Part shown: piece by piece, positions 48,262-58,060 of the stretch
Layout: each line of letters begins with the position of its first letter
Numbering within the stretch: position 1 is the stretch's first letter
Source of the DNA: Syntrophus gentianae
Lineage (GTDB): Bacteria; Desulfobacterota; Syntrophia; Syntrophales; Syntrophaceae
NCBI RefSeq assembly: GCF_900109885.1
Contig: NZ_FOBS01000003.1
Coordinates: forward strand, 1-64,000
Length of the DNA stretch: 64,000 bases
Direction: 5' to 3'
The notes under the pieces: generated by a model
What the model saw: only the letters and a program-made list of their open reading frames with translations
What the model was told of the DNA's origin: nothing
Database searches by the model: none
Position numbers and translations under genes: made by a program

Positions 48262-49425
48262 ATGCACTTCATTGATCTGGCTGCTCAGCAGCAGCGAATC
48301 CGCAAAATACTGGAAGAAAAAGTACTGAGAGTCATGGATCACGGCCAGTACATCATGGGTCCGGAAATCAAGATGCTGGAGGAGGAACTGGCCGCCTTCA
48401 CCGGGGTGAAACATGCCGTCGCCTGTTCTTCGGGGACAGATGCCCTCCTGATGGCCCTGATGGCTTATGGTGTCGGTCCGGGGGATGCGATTTTCACCAC
48501 TCCCTTCACCTTCATCGCGACGGCGGAAGTGGTGGCTTTGCTGGGCGCAACGCCGGTTTTTGTGGATATTGATCCCAGGACATACAACATCGATCCGGAG
48601 AAACTGGAATTGGCCATTTCCGCCGTGAAAGAGAACAATCCTCAGCTTTATCCCCTGCCGGCAACCCGGAATTCGCAGACGCTGACGCCTCGGGGGATTA
48701 TCCCCGTGGATCTCTTCGGATTGCCGGCGGATTACGACCTGATAAAGGCCATAGCCCAGGAGCATGGCCTTTTTGTCGTCGAGGATGCGGCGCAAGCCTT
48801 CGGTGCGGAATACCACGGGAAAAAGGCCGGCTCGCTGGCCGATATTGCCTGCACCTCCTTCTTTCCTGCAAAGCCTTTGGGGGGATACGGTGACGGCGGG
48901 ATGTGCTTTACCGACAGTGACACCCTGGCGGATTCCATGATTTCCGTGCGGATACATGGAATGGGAAGCGACAGGTACGACAACATCCGGGTCGGAATCA
49001 ACGGTCGGCTCGACACGCTTCAGGCGGCTATTCTCCTGGCCAAGTTTTCTCTCTTTCCCGAAGAAGTGACCCTGCGGCAACAGGTTGCCGAACGCTATTC
49101 GTCCCTGCTGGCGGAAAATGAATCCATCGTGGTTCCTTATGTCCCCGAGGGGTATCTTTCCGTCTGGGCTCAATATTCTCTTCTTGCCTGCGACGGCGCA
49201 CTAAGGTCAGCCCTGCAGGATGCCCTGCAGAAAGAGGGAATTCCTACCGCGGTTTACTATCCGAAACCCTTACACGTTCAGACCGCTTTTACAGCCCTCG
49301 GCTACAAACCGGGAGATTTTCCCGTAAGCGACAACTGTGCGGAGCGGATCTTCAGCCTTCCCATGCATCCTTACTTGAAGGAGGATGACCAGAAAAGAAT
49401 TGCCGCTGTGATCAATCGGATTTGA
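48262..49425 (+). CDS. DegT/DnrJ/EryC1-type sugar aminotransferase
   Basis: A 387-residue PLP enzyme. The Schiff-base lysine is K204 in SFFPAKPLGGYGDGG, and the CSSGTDALLMALMAYG and VEDAAQAFGAEYHGKKAG words place it with WbpE/WlbC-like aminotransferases that make 3-amino sugars on UDP-hexuronates. An insertion of about 20 residues (AVKENNPQLYPLPATRNSQT) precedes the fourth strand. It fits with the dehydrogenase upstream. ATG follows AAAAGGGATC. Confidence 0.9.
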   Translation: MHFIDLAAQQQRIRKILEEKVLRVMDHGQYIMGPEIKMLEEELAAFTGVKHAVACSSGTDALLMALMAYGVGPGDAIFTTPFTFIATAEVVALLGATPVFVDIDPRTYNIDPEKLELAISAVKENNPQLYPLPATRNSQTLTPRGIIPVDLFGLPADYDLIKAIAQEHGLFVVEDAAQAFGAEYHGKKAGSLADIACTSFFPAKPLGGYGDGGMCFTDSDTLADSMISVRIHGMGSDRYDNIRVGINGRLDTLQAAILLAKFSLFPEEVTLRQQVAERYSSLLAENESIVVPYVPEGYLSVWAQYSLLACDGALRSALQDALQKEGIPTAVYYPKPLHVQTAFTALGYKPGDFPVSDNCAERIFSLPMHPYLKEDDQKRIAAVINRI

Positions 49426-49571
49426 GCAAAAAGATCCGACAGAATAATGAAGACTATCGCCATTATTGTTGCAGAATATCGGATAAAGAATCTTACATGC
49501 AATATTTCGCTACCGAAGATTTAAAGCATTAAGCTCAGGCGATACTTGCGGGGTTGTGAACAGGTTTCGTT

Positions 49572-51020
49572 ATGTCACTGAGAGACAAGGCAGCAAAAGG
49601 TTTGAAATGGACGACTTTCTCTACGGTCTTCAGTGCTTTTTTGAATTTCACTCAAATGGCAATTCTTGCCCATTTGCTGAGTCCCGTGGATTTCGGCCTT
49701 ATGGGCATGGTTCTTATTGTGGTGGGTTTCGGACAGATCTTTTCGGATATGGGGGTATCAAGTGCCATCATTTATCGGCAGGATACAACGAGAGAACAGC
49801 TGTCCAGTCTTTACTGGTTGAATATTGTTTCCGGCATCGTAGCATGCTGTATGATACTTATTGCCAACCCGTTTATTATCGCTTTTTACCACGAGCCACG
49901 TCTCCATGGTCTCATACAAATAGCTTCTTTGATTTTTCTGGTTACTCCTTTTGGACAGCAGTATCAGATTTTGTTGCAGAAAGAGCTTCAGTTCAATCGA
50001 TTGGCCGGGATAACCATTCTAGGTTATTTAACGAATGCGGTGGTATCAATTCTACTTGCCTGGGCAGGGCGCGGTGTTTATTCACTCATTTGGGGACAGT
50101 TTGCCAATTCTGTTGTGCGAGTTATGGCCCTGATTCTTACAAACCCGAACCAGTGGAGGCCGACCCTTCACTTTTCTTTTAGTGATTTAAAAGGATACCT
50201 CGGTTTTGGCTTCTATCAGATGGGTGACAAGACAGCCAATTACTTTAATGTTTATTTGATTCAGATTCTTCTAGGATCAATGCTTGGAGCAAAAGCTCTG
50301 GGTTATTATACCCTTGCATTCGATCTCGTCTATAAACCGACCTCAGCGATCACGCCAATTATCACGCGTGTTGCTTTTCCCGTTTTTTCCAAAATTCAGG
50401 AAAACAAACTGCTAATGAAGAAAGGATACATGAAGGTCCTTCAATTACTTTCGTCTGTGAATTTTCCTGTCACCCTTGGAATGGCTGCCCTTGCCCCTGT
50501 GGCTGTTCCTGTTATTTATGGAGAGCGGTGGATGCCTTCTGTGATATTGATTCAAATATTGGCCTTCATTGCCTTACTGAGGTCGTCTGGCAGTCCTGTA
50601 AGCGCGTTGATGTTGGGAAACGGTAAAGCTGATTGGGGATTTCACTGGAGTGTGGGTAAGATGGTCTTCCAGATTCCTGGCCTGTATCTCGGGGCTAAGT
50701 TGGGTGGTGCAGTGGGGGCGACCGTGGCATTCCTGTGTCTGCAGTTGGCTATTTCAACTTTCGCCTATCTTTTGCTCATTCGGCCACTTCTGGGATCCTG
50801 TTTGAAGGAGTATTTAGGAAGCATGTGGCCTGCGCTTTGGTTGAGCTTAGTCATGGCACTGGGCATTATTCTCGTCGCTGCGGGTTTTCAGAACATCAAA
50901 CAGATCCATCTCCTCATGTTCCAGATTTTATGCGGCATTGGAATTTATGGGGCATTGATGTTCTTAAGCAATAGGTCATTGATGTTCGAGATTGTTGAAC
51001 TGGTTTGGAAAAAGAAGTGA
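49572..51020 (+). CDS. Wzx-type polysaccharide flippase (MOP/PST superfamily)
   Basis: A 482-residue protein with about 14 helices. It begins LRDKAAKGLKWTTFSTVFSAFLNFTQMAILAHLLSPVDFGLMGM, the PST/WzxC opening, with DMGVSSAIIYRQD shortly after. It flips lipid-linked repeat units across the inner membrane. The start is preceded by GGTTTCGTT, a weak site. The stop overlaps the GTG of the next gene. Confidence 0.9.
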   Translation: MSLRDKAAKGLKWTTFSTVFSAFLNFTQMAILAHLLSPVDFGLMGMVLIVVGFGQIFSDMGVSSAIIYRQDTTREQLSSLYWLNIVSGIVACCMILIANPFIIAFYHEPRLHGLIQIASLIFLVTPFGQQYQILLQKELQFNRLAGITILGYLTNAVVSILLAWAGRGVYSLIWGQFANSVVRVMALILTNPNQWRPTLHFSFSDLKGYLGFGFYQMGDKTANYFNVYLIQILLGSMLGAKALGYYTLAFDLVYKPTSAITPIITRVAFPVFSKIQENKLLMKKGYMKVLQLLSSVNFPVTLGMAALAPVAVPVIYGERWMPSVILIQILAFIALLRSSGSPVSALMLGNGKADWGFHWSVGKMVFQIPGLYLGAKLGGAVGATVAFLCLQLAISTFAYLLLIRPLLGSCLKEYLGSMWPALWLSLVMALGIILVAAGFQNIKQIHLLMFQILCGIGIYGALMFLSNRSLMFEIVELVWKKK

Positions 51021-52267
51021 AATTCGCCTTATTGAACAGTGTGATCATGAATGGCGGGGATGCCGGAATTGTTTATGGCATCAGGGATGCTATCCGGGAA
51101 ATCCTTCCCGAGGCTCAGCTCTCCATTTTTGCACGCCGGGCCCGGGATGCTGAAGCTTATTACCCTGATTTGAGACTATTGCCCATGCTTCAGGATACAT
51201 GGCCGAGACAGAGGACTTTGGCTTATGGACTTCGCGAAAGCTTTCCATTGAGGAGCAATCTTTGTCTTTTGATTCCAGGTGAAAAGGAATTCTATAAGCA
51301 GCTGCGTTCCATGGATGCAATAATTTATTGCGGAGGTGGATATATCAACAACCTCTATTCTACCGGAGTGCTGTTTCGCATCATCGAGGACACATTGGAG
51401 ATGGGAATTCCACATATGGCCTACGCTCATTCCATCGGTCCTTTCTTTGACGACCGAAGCAGGACGGCGGCGGCCGCCCTGCTGAGCCGATTCGATGCCG
51501 TGACCACAAGGGATGAGGCAAGTTACAGGCTCCTTCATGAAATGGGAACCAACTGTAAAGAAACCCACTTCACTGCCGATGCCGCCTTTGCAATGCAAAT
51601 CGCCACAGATGCCACAATGCCCCTGCAGGATCTTGAAGAGCTAAAGCGCATTTACGCATTCAAGAGTCACGGTGGGGGTGCGCCATTATTTTTCATGAGT
51701 GTCAGGGAATGGGGTTTTCCAGGTAGTGAAGAGTCCTCTTCGCTTAAGAAAAACTACAGATCTGAGTTGCAACGCTTTATTCTGCAGGTAATTGCCGAGA
51801 GCAACTGCCGGATTTGTTTTGTTTCCACCTGTCAGGGGAGAAAAGAATATGGTTATGATGATTCGCGTTTTGCCGCAGAACTTCTCAAAGAACTGCAGCC
51901 CTTTCCCGAAGATCGAGTTTATATTTGCGGCCATCCGTTCGCGCCATCTTCTTATCCTCTGCTTATAGGCCGTTGTGCTGACCTGGTTGTGAGCATGCGC
52001 ATGCACTTCATCATTTTTTCCATCATGGGAGGTGTTCCGTTTATCGCAATCGCTTATGAGAAAAAATCCCAAGAGCTTGCAAGGCAGGTAGGATTGGATG
52101 GCTATTGCCATGAACTGTCTAATTTAAAGGGTGATATACTTTACAAAAATTTTATTGATCTCAGAGAACATTTGGTTGATTCCCGCGCGACGATTAACTC
52201 GGCGTTTCGTATATTACGGGAACGATCGCAGGAGAATGCCAGAGTTCTGAGGAGTGTTATAACCTGA
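51017..52267 (+). CDS. Polysaccharide pyruvyl transferase family protein
   Basis: The GTG at 51017 overlaps the flippase stop and is chosen over a TTG at 51005. The ~416-residue product has NGGDAGIVYGIRDAI (start), DAIIYCGGGYINNLYSTGVLFRI, YAHSIGPFFDDRSRT, DAVTTRDEASYRLLHEMG and a late MRMHFIIFSIMGGVPFIAI. This is the PssM/WcaK-type family, which adds pyruvate ketals from phosphoenolpyruvate to sugars, though other members are sugar transferases. Confidence 0.88.
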   Translation: MKFALLNSVIMNGGDAGIVYGIRDAIREILPEAQLSIFARRARDAEAYYPDLRLLPMLQDTWPRQRTLAYGLRESFPLRSNLCLLIPGEKEFYKQLRSMDAIIYCGGGYINNLYSTGVLFRIIEDTLEMGIPHMAYAHSIGPFFDDRSRTAAAALLSRFDAVTTRDEASYRLLHEMGTNCKETHFTADAAFAMQIATDATMPLQDLEELKRIYAFKSHGGGAPLFFMSVREWGFPGSEESSSLKKNYRSELQRFILQVIAESNCRICFVSTCQGRKEYGYDDSRFAAELLKELQPFPEDRVYICGHPFAPSSYPLLIGRCADLVVSMRMHFIIFSIMGGVPFIAIAYEKKSQELARQVGLDGYCHELSNLKGDILYKNFIDLREHLVDSRATINSAFRILRERSQENARVLRSVIT

Positions 52268-52393
52268 GGTATTATCCGCCTTCAAGTAAAATTCCTGAAG
52301 CCAATGTTAAATATTACCTCCTTGCCTTCAAAAACAGAAACACCGGCAGCTGGATAAACTGATTTTATTATTATCTCAAAGTAAAAACAAACC

Positions 52394-53488
52394 ATGAAAA
52401 TCGCAATTTTTACATCCTATTGGAATCCTCCAAATTTTAGAGGCGGCATCAGTCGAGTCATCTTTGAACTCCGGAAAGAATGGCAGAAGGAGGGACACAC
52501 GGTGGACATTTATGCGTGTGATACCATCCCTGATAAGGAAGCCGGCATATTCAGGATACCGATCCCACCCATTCCATTACGGGGGCTGTGGATGAAACTA
52601 TACCTGTTACTTTTTTCACAACTGGATAAGTATGATATCCTGTTTCCTCAATCCGCCTTCCAGTCCCTTCTCCTTGACAAGAAGAGGTGTATCCCCTTTG
52701 TCCACACACTGTCTAATGTTGAACACCTGGCTCCTTGGCACTTCTGGAAATATGCCATAGCTCCTTTAGAAAAATATGCCCTTCGCAACATCAGGGGCTG
52801 TTTCACTTTGGACGATAAAACGGTAGAGATCCTAAGAAAAGAGCATCATGTGCCAGATTCGAAAATCCTCAAAATTTACAATGGTGTCGATTATAATGTC
52901 TTTTGTCCCGGGCCGCAAAAAAAGCAGCAAGAGTTCATGGTTCTTTCCGCTGGCCGGTTTATCCCCCGGAAACGTTTTGACCTTTTAATCAGAGCCTTTG
53001 CCGCTTTTGTTGATCAATATGGAGATGCAAAGCTTGTCATAGCCGGGGATGGTGAACTGAAGGAAGATCTTCGCGAGCTTGTACATCGTCTTCATATTGA
53101 TGAAAGGGTTTTCTTTCCCGGCATGGTCGACGAAAGTGCCATGCTGGAACTATACCGCTCGGCGTCGATTTTCGTCTTACCCTCAATTTCGGAAGGAATG
53201 CCGATGGTCGTCCTGGAAGCTCAAGCTTGTTCCTTGCCGGTGGTGCTGGCTGGTTTTGAATCTGCCCGGGAATTGGTTATGGAAGGAAAAACGGGTTATA
53301 TCGTTAAAGAGGCAGATCCAAAGGTATGGGCAGAAATATTCGGTAGGTTCTATAATCAACCTGAACTGGTCAGGTCTTTTGGCGAAGCATCACGGAAGCG
53401 GATCGTTGATGAATTCGGATGGTCGGCGGTGGCGAACAGGATCCATAATCATTTTCAAAATATTCTCGCTGAAATGTCCGGGATATGA
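52394..53488 (+). CDS. Glycosyltransferase family 4
   Basis: A 364-residue GT-B enzyme. The acceptor half starts IAIFTSYWNPPNFRGGISRVIFELRKEW. The donor half has IYNGVDYNVFCPG, VLSAGRFIPRKRFDLLIRAF, VIAGDGELKEDL and the E-x7-E motif SEGMPMVVLEAQACSLPVV. It transfers a sugar from a nucleotide donor to the lipid-linked chain at the cytoplasmic face. Its stop overlaps the next start (ATGA). Confidence 0.9.
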   Translation: MKIAIFTSYWNPPNFRGGISRVIFELRKEWQKEGHTVDIYACDTIPDKEAGIFRIPIPPIPLRGLWMKLYLLLFSQLDKYDILFPQSAFQSLLLDKKRCIPFVHTLSNVEHLAPWHFWKYAIAPLEKYALRNIRGCFTLDDKTVEILRKEHHVPDSKILKIYNGVDYNVFCPGPQKKQQEFMVLSAGRFIPRKRFDLLIRAFAAFVDQYGDAKLVIAGDGELKEDLRELVHRLHIDERVFFPGMVDESAMLELYRSASIFVLPSISEGMPMVVLEAQACSLPVVLAGFESARELVMEGKTGYIVKEADPKVWAEIFGRFYNQPELVRSFGEASRKRIVDEFGWSAVANRIHNHFQNILAEMSGI

Positions 53489-54894
53489 TGAACATGCATT
53501 GGGCACAGGTAGAATCCGACCAATCGCAAAGGAAAACATTTCCAACCAAACGCGTGGGACGTTTTTTTGCGTTTGTGATCGTATGGATCCTCACCATGAC
53601 GGTGCTGATCCCTCACGTGGTGATTGGCGGGGTCAGCATCGGGGTAGATGATGCCTGTGCGGCGTTTCTACTTATGGCTTACACCATTTATGCGGGTTAT
53701 CTTCTCCTGAAAACCAATAACCTTTCATTACACAAAGATTGGCTGTTCGTTGCAGGTTTATGGGTATCCCTGATCGTCACCGGGATTGTTTTCAGCATAA
53801 TTGGTGGACTTGTTTATGTAAATCAGTTCCGCCTCCCGACAGAAATGTGGCAATATGTAAAACGGCTGCTTTTCTTTTACACGACCTGTCATGTTTCCTA
53901 TAGAGGTCTCGTTTCGTCCGGAAATTTCTGCCGCTGTATGCTATACGTTCTCTTGATTGCATTTTTTATTGGCTTAATCCAGATCATGCCGGGGAGCATC
54001 GGTGATCAATTGGCCGGTCTTTATGCGAGAACGGAAAGTAAACTCGCAAGCATGGAGAAATCATTTGAGACCCTGAGAAACTGCGGTGTTGCGGGCCATT
54101 CCACTGCCTGGGGGGGATTTGCCGTATTCGGGGTCGCGGTTTCTCTGGGTGGAATCTTGTCGCGCCGAGAGGATCATGTTAAAAGACCTTTTTATCGTTT
54201 TCAGCTGTGGACGCTTCTCGTTCTTGCCTTCATCAATACCCTGTTTTCCGGATCACGGGTGGCCATGGCAGCCCTTTTGGCCGTCTATCTTGCAGCTACC
54301 TTTGTTGGAGTTATCCAGGCACGCCGAAAGTTCCGTTTTTTCCTCACTTATGTTGCAGGGTTTGTTTTGATGGGCATCGGGTTTGCCTATGTGCTTTGGG
54401 ATAGACTTGTATTCCTAGCCTTTCGGTATGGCGCTCTCGTTGAGCAATCAGGCGGCGGGAGGGCCGAACAGGTGAAAGCGGCTATGTCTCTGTTAAGAGA
54501 CGGACAGGGCTGGCTATTCGGCATTGGCAACGCGGCTCAGAGGGCAATGGCAACTTCATTTGGAACAGAGGTAGAACCTGTATATCTTCTGGTCAATTAT
54601 GGCATTCTTGGTTTGTCCCTGCGCTACGGTTTGCTGATGATCATTTTTATCTATGCCTGGCGACAACTTAAGCGGGCAGCACATTATGACCGAGATTTGA
54701 CGATGGCAACGATCCTCGCCTTGACTGGTTACACAGTTTTTTCCCTTGGCTATTTTTTCTACCAAGAGCTATATTCAGGAATGGTGCCTTGGCTTTTATT
54801 CGGGTGGGTTGTAGGCGCTTATTACCGGGAGAATTTTCTACGACGTTATAGATCTACCAGTTCAACTCATTCTTTCAGAGAGGTGTTGTCATGA
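53485..54894 (+). CDS. O-antigen ligase/Wzy-like polymerase
   Basis: A 469-residue protein with about 12 helices. The large periplasmic loop near the end holds VEQSGGGRAEQVKAAMSLLRDGQGWLFGIGNAAQRAM, matching the Wzy_C/WaaL domain pattern, followed by VNYGILGLSLRYGLLMII. It polymerises or ligates repeat units on the periplasmic side. Start overlaps the glycosyltransferase stop; its own stop overlaps the next start. Confidence 0.85.
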   Translation: MMNMHWAQVESDQSQRKTFPTKRVGRFFAFVIVWILTMTVLIPHVVIGGVSIGVDDACAAFLLMAYTIYAGYLLLKTNNLSLHKDWLFVAGLWVSLIVTGIVFSIIGGLVYVNQFRLPTEMWQYVKRLLFFYTTCHVSYRGLVSSGNFCRCMLYVLLIAFFIGLIQIMPGSIGDQLAGLYARTESKLASMEKSFETLRNCGVAGHSTAWGGFAVFGVAVSLGGILSRREDHVKRPFYRFQLWTLLVLAFINTLFSGSRVAMAALLAVYLAATFVGVIQARRKFRFFLTYVAGFVLMGIGFAYVLWDRLVFLAFRYGALVEQSGGGRAEQVKAAMSLLRDGQGWLFGIGNAAQRAMATSFGTEVEPVYLLVNYGILGLSLRYGLLMIIFIYAWRQLKRAAHYDRDLTMATILALTGYTVFSLGYFFYQELYSGMVPWLLFGWVVGAYYRENFLRRYRSTSSTHSFREVLS

Positions 54895-55733
54895 GTAAAA
54901 CAGAGAAACTTATAACTGTTGCTGTTGCTTTGTGGATATGTATTGTTTTAGCAGGATCTCCTGCCTTTGGAAAAACGATTCAAAAACCGGTTGTCTACTC
55001 CTATTATTGGCCGATTGGCGAAGGACAGAAGGATCTGCTGAAGTGGAACATGGAGTCACCTAACGTCATTGATGTCGTATGGCAGGATACACCGCAATGG
55101 CTTGAAGCCAAGGCTTATTGGGAAAAGAGAGGAAAGACCATCCTGTATCGTGTCCGTCACTTCCGGGAGATCAATACGGAAGAGGAAATGTATGACGCGT
55201 TTAAAAGATACATGGAGAACTCAAAGGGTATCGCAATAGATGAAATAGTGACTCATAAGTTACCAAAAGAGCGGGCAAAAATGTTTACCAACGCCCTGAG
55301 AAGAATTCGTGCCGCTTATCCTGACAAGATCATAGCCGTTTGGTGTTCTGGTAACTGGGATACAGACAATTCTTTTGTGCTGAAAGCGATCAGAGATTAT
55401 GCCGATATGTTTCTTCCGGAGATATACATTCCCCAAAGAACCGCGGAAAGAAAGGGTTTGGGAGAATTTAAACGCTATCTGAAGGATGCCGAAGAGTTGG
55501 CTCCCGGAATCACGAAAAAAACCGTGGTGGGTATAGGTCTGCACGCCAAAATGGCTAATGATACATCGCCATCGCAAAGCTTCAGCGAGCATATCTCCGC
55601 ACAGATAGCACTATTGGGAACGGAACCCTTCTTCCGCAACATTCTGGGTGTTGCCCTGTATGCACCGGTTTATATGCCAGCCCAGGATCAGAAGGCCGTC
55701 GACGGGGCGCTTAAAAAGTACTTCAGGCGATGA
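54891..55733 (+). CDS. Exported protein in the polysaccharide cluster, possible TIM-barrel hydrolase
   Basis: A 280-residue protein with a signal peptide (LITVAVALWICIVLAGSPAFG). The mature domain (VVYSYYWPIGEGQKDLLKWNMESPNVIDVVWQDT, then KGIAIDEIVTHKLPKERA, IIAVWCSGNWDT, DMFLPEIYIPQRTAE and VGIGLHAKMAND) has the strand-helix rhythm of a glycosidase-like TIM barrel with an acidic pair at IAIDEIV. No family is recognised for certain. It is translationally coupled to Wzy and may trim the polymer in the periplasm. Confidence 0.65.
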   Translation: MSKTEKLITVAVALWICIVLAGSPAFGKTIQKPVVYSYYWPIGEGQKDLLKWNMESPNVIDVVWQDTPQWLEAKAYWEKRGKTILYRVRHFREINTEEEMYDAFKRYMENSKGIAIDEIVTHKLPKERAKMFTNALRRIRAAYPDKIIAVWCSGNWDTDNSFVLKAIRDYADMFLPEIYIPQRTAERKGLGEFKRYLKDAEELAPGITKKTVVGIGLHAKMANDTSPSQSFSEHISAQIALLGTEPFFRNILGVALYAPVYMPAQDQKAVDGALKKYFRR

Positions 55734-55810
55734 GGTTGATGAATTCATGCTTTTGAAGCTCGAGAAAATCAACCGGGTCATTCAGCAGTGGACTATAATT
55801 TGTGATATTA

Positions 55811-56938
55811 ATGAATATTCTTAATATTTGCACTTTTTACTTACGTGCATCGGTTTTTAAGAATATGTTCGACCGGTTGATCCAGCAGGGCCATCAGATA
55901 AGTGTATTTGCTCCCGTTCAACATGGAACCTCTCCTAAACCTTTGTACGGGGGCATGCTTGATGGCTATGCTAAAGTGGTTCCCTGCTATCATAAAAATG
56001 ACCGTTTTTGGTTCACTTATAAACAGAACAAGATTTATGATGCATTGCTCGCAAGTTTCGACATTAATCAGTTTGATATAATCCACTCGCACACGCTTTT
56101 TTCCGGAGGGTATGTATCATATAAAATCCATAAAATTTGCGGTATTCCTTACGTCATTACTGTTCGAAATACGGATGTGAATTTTTTTTTCAAATACGCT
56201 CTTCATTTGCGCAAAACTGGAATTGAAATACTGAGAAATGCCTCAAAAATCATATTTATTTCAACCAGGTATAGGGAAAAATTTTTTAATAACTTTTGCA
56301 CGCAATCCAACCGAGAGCTATTGCAGGAAAAGAGTCAGGTAATCAGTAATGGAATTGAGGATTTCTGGATAGAAAATATTAACGATCAGAAGTCTTCCCC
56401 GGATAAAGAGCATCTTAAGCTTATTTTTGCCGGTCAAATCAAGAAAGGTAAAAATATCCCCATCATCATCAATGCTTGTAATATCTTAAAAGAAAGAGGT
56501 TATGGAATAAAACTGACGGTGATAGGGAAAATAATGGATAAAAAGTTGGGTAACGATATCATAAAATCACCTTTCGTAGAGTACCTGCCTTTTGTTCAGA
56601 AGGAAGAACTGATAAATATTTATCGTGAACATGATATCTTCGTGATGCCTTCTAAACACGAGACTTTCGGCAGGGTCTATGCTGAAGCGATTACGCAGGG
56701 ATTGCCCATTATTTACACCAAAGGCGAAGGATTCGATGGCCTGTTTGAGAACGGCTTTGTCGGGTACGCGGTGAAGAGTGCCGATCAGATCGAAATAGCA
56801 GACAAAATCGAGGATATTATCAAAAATTATCATCAGATCAGCACGAACTGTATAAAAAGTGCGGGCAATTTCGATTGGGACGCTTCGATGAGAGCCATAA
56901 CCGGAGTTTATGAAGAAGCCCTGTCCTACAGGGGATAA
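55811..56938 (+). CDS. Glycosyltransferase family 4, AT-rich
   Basis: The start MNILNICTFYLRASVFKNMFD at 55811 is preferred to 55802. The 375-residue product has HSHTLFSGGYVSYKIHKICGIPYVITVRNTDVN, IFISTRYREKFF, LKLIFAGQIKKGKNI and the donor motif SKHETFGRVYAEAITQGLPII. The coding region is clearly richer in A and T than the genes before 55.7 kb, with many AAA/ATA/AAT codons, which hints at recent acquisition. Confidence 0.88.
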   Translation: MNILNICTFYLRASVFKNMFDRLIQQGHQISVFAPVQHGTSPKPLYGGMLDGYAKVVPCYHKNDRFWFTYKQNKIYDALLASFDINQFDIIHSHTLFSGGYVSYKIHKICGIPYVITVRNTDVNFFFKYALHLRKTGIEILRNASKIIFISTRYREKFFNNFCTQSNRELLQEKSQVISNGIEDFWIENINDQKSSPDKEHLKLIFAGQIKKGKNIPIIINACNILKERGYGIKLTVIGKIMDKKLGNDIIKSPFVEYLPFVQKEELINIYREHDIFVMPSKHETFGRVYAEAITQGLPIIYTKGEGFDGLFENGFVGYAVKSADQIEIADKIEDIIKNYHQISTNCIKSAGNFDWDASMRAITGVYEEALSYRG

Positions 56939-56941
56939 ATA

Positions 56942-58060
56942 ATGAATGTCGGGATACTGACATATCACAATACAATTAATTATGGAGCATCTCTACAGGC
57001 CTATGCAACGCAGGAAATAATTTCCGGATTGGGAGGAAATCCCGAAATTATCGACTATGTAAGCCGTCACCGCGCGAAAAGCTATAGTATGCCCGACCTT
57101 ATCAAGGCACAACTGTCAAAGAGCAATTATACTACAGCGGCACGGATGTTATTGGGATGGTATTTTGTCGATAAGCGTAAAAGAAAATTCGATGCATTTT
57201 ATGAAAAGTATCTGAAAAAAGGCAGACCTTTTCGCTCTCGAGAAGAAATAACGAGTGCACCCCCACAATACGATCGCTATATCGTCGGAAGTGATCAAGT
57301 TTGGAACTATGATCATAATGGTCATGATACAACTTATTTATTAGATTTTGTAAGGGATAAGGAAAAAACAGCATCATACGCGTCCAGTTTCGGTCTGGAA
57401 AAAATCGCACCGGAAATGCAAAATGCATATAAGGAGGCGTTGAGTTGTATAAACTGGCTTTCAGTAAGGGAAGACGGGGGAAGAAAGATTATCAGGGACC
57501 TTATCGGAAGAGAGGCTGAACTTGTCCTTGATCCTGTGTTGCTGTTAAATCGAGAACAGTGGAGAGATTTGTCATCAAAGACCTTTCCCTGCCGTAAAAA
57601 GTATGTTCTTGTTTATATAACCAAAGGAGAGGACTTTGACCGTTTCAGACAAATCACACAATATGATTTGTCTGAATACATGACCGCAAAAATTTCGCGT
57701 TCAACAAGCGTGCGTGATTTTTTAGCGCCTTCCATCAGTATCAAATATGCCATATCTCCTGAAGAATTTTTGAGTCTTGTTGATCATGCTTCACTTGTTT
57801 TCACTTCGTCATTTCACTGCACGGCATTTTCTATCATCTTTCAAAAGCAGTTTGTTGCAGCTCTATCAGCAGGCAGGGGAAAGGATGAACGAATAGCTTC
57901 AATATTGAACCTTTTGGGGCTGGAAAAGAGAATACTCACCTCGAGTTCAACTGTGGAACAGATCGAGCGCCCCATTAACTATTCGGAAGTCAATGCCAAA
58001 CTCAACGTCCTTAAGTCACAGTCAATTAACTTTCTAAAACAGGTTCTGGATACGCCTTAA
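56942..58060 (+). CDS. Polysaccharide pyruvyl transferase family protein (second)
   Basis: A 372-residue protein. The N-terminus VGILTYHNTINYGASLQAYATQEIIS with NPEIIDY is the family opening for the type paired with Fe-S FrhB-like proteins. YDRYIVGSDQVWN, DKEKTASYASSFGL, WLSVREDGGRKI, LVLDPVLLL and VFTSSFHCTAFSIIF complete it. The stop shares a base with the next gene's ATG. The substrate is unknown; the pairing with the Fe-S protein suggests modification of a carbohydrate with a redox step. Confidence 0.88.
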   Translation: MNVGILTYHNTINYGASLQAYATQEIISGLGGNPEIIDYVSRHRAKSYSMPDLIKAQLSKSNYTTAARMLLGWYFVDKRKRKFDAFYEKYLKKGRPFRSREEITSAPPQYDRYIVGSDQVWNYDHNGHDTTYLLDFVRDKEKTASYASSFGLEKIAPEMQNAYKEALSCINWLSVREDGGRKIIRDLIGREAELVLDPVLLLNREQWRDLSSKTFPCRKKYVLVYITKGEDFDRFRQITQYDLSEYMTAKISRSTSVRDFLAPSISIKYAISPEEFLSLVDHASLVFTSSFHCTAFSIIFQKQFVAALSAGRGKDERIASILNLLGLEKRILTSSSTVEQIERPINYSEVNAKLNVLKSQSINFLKQVLDTP

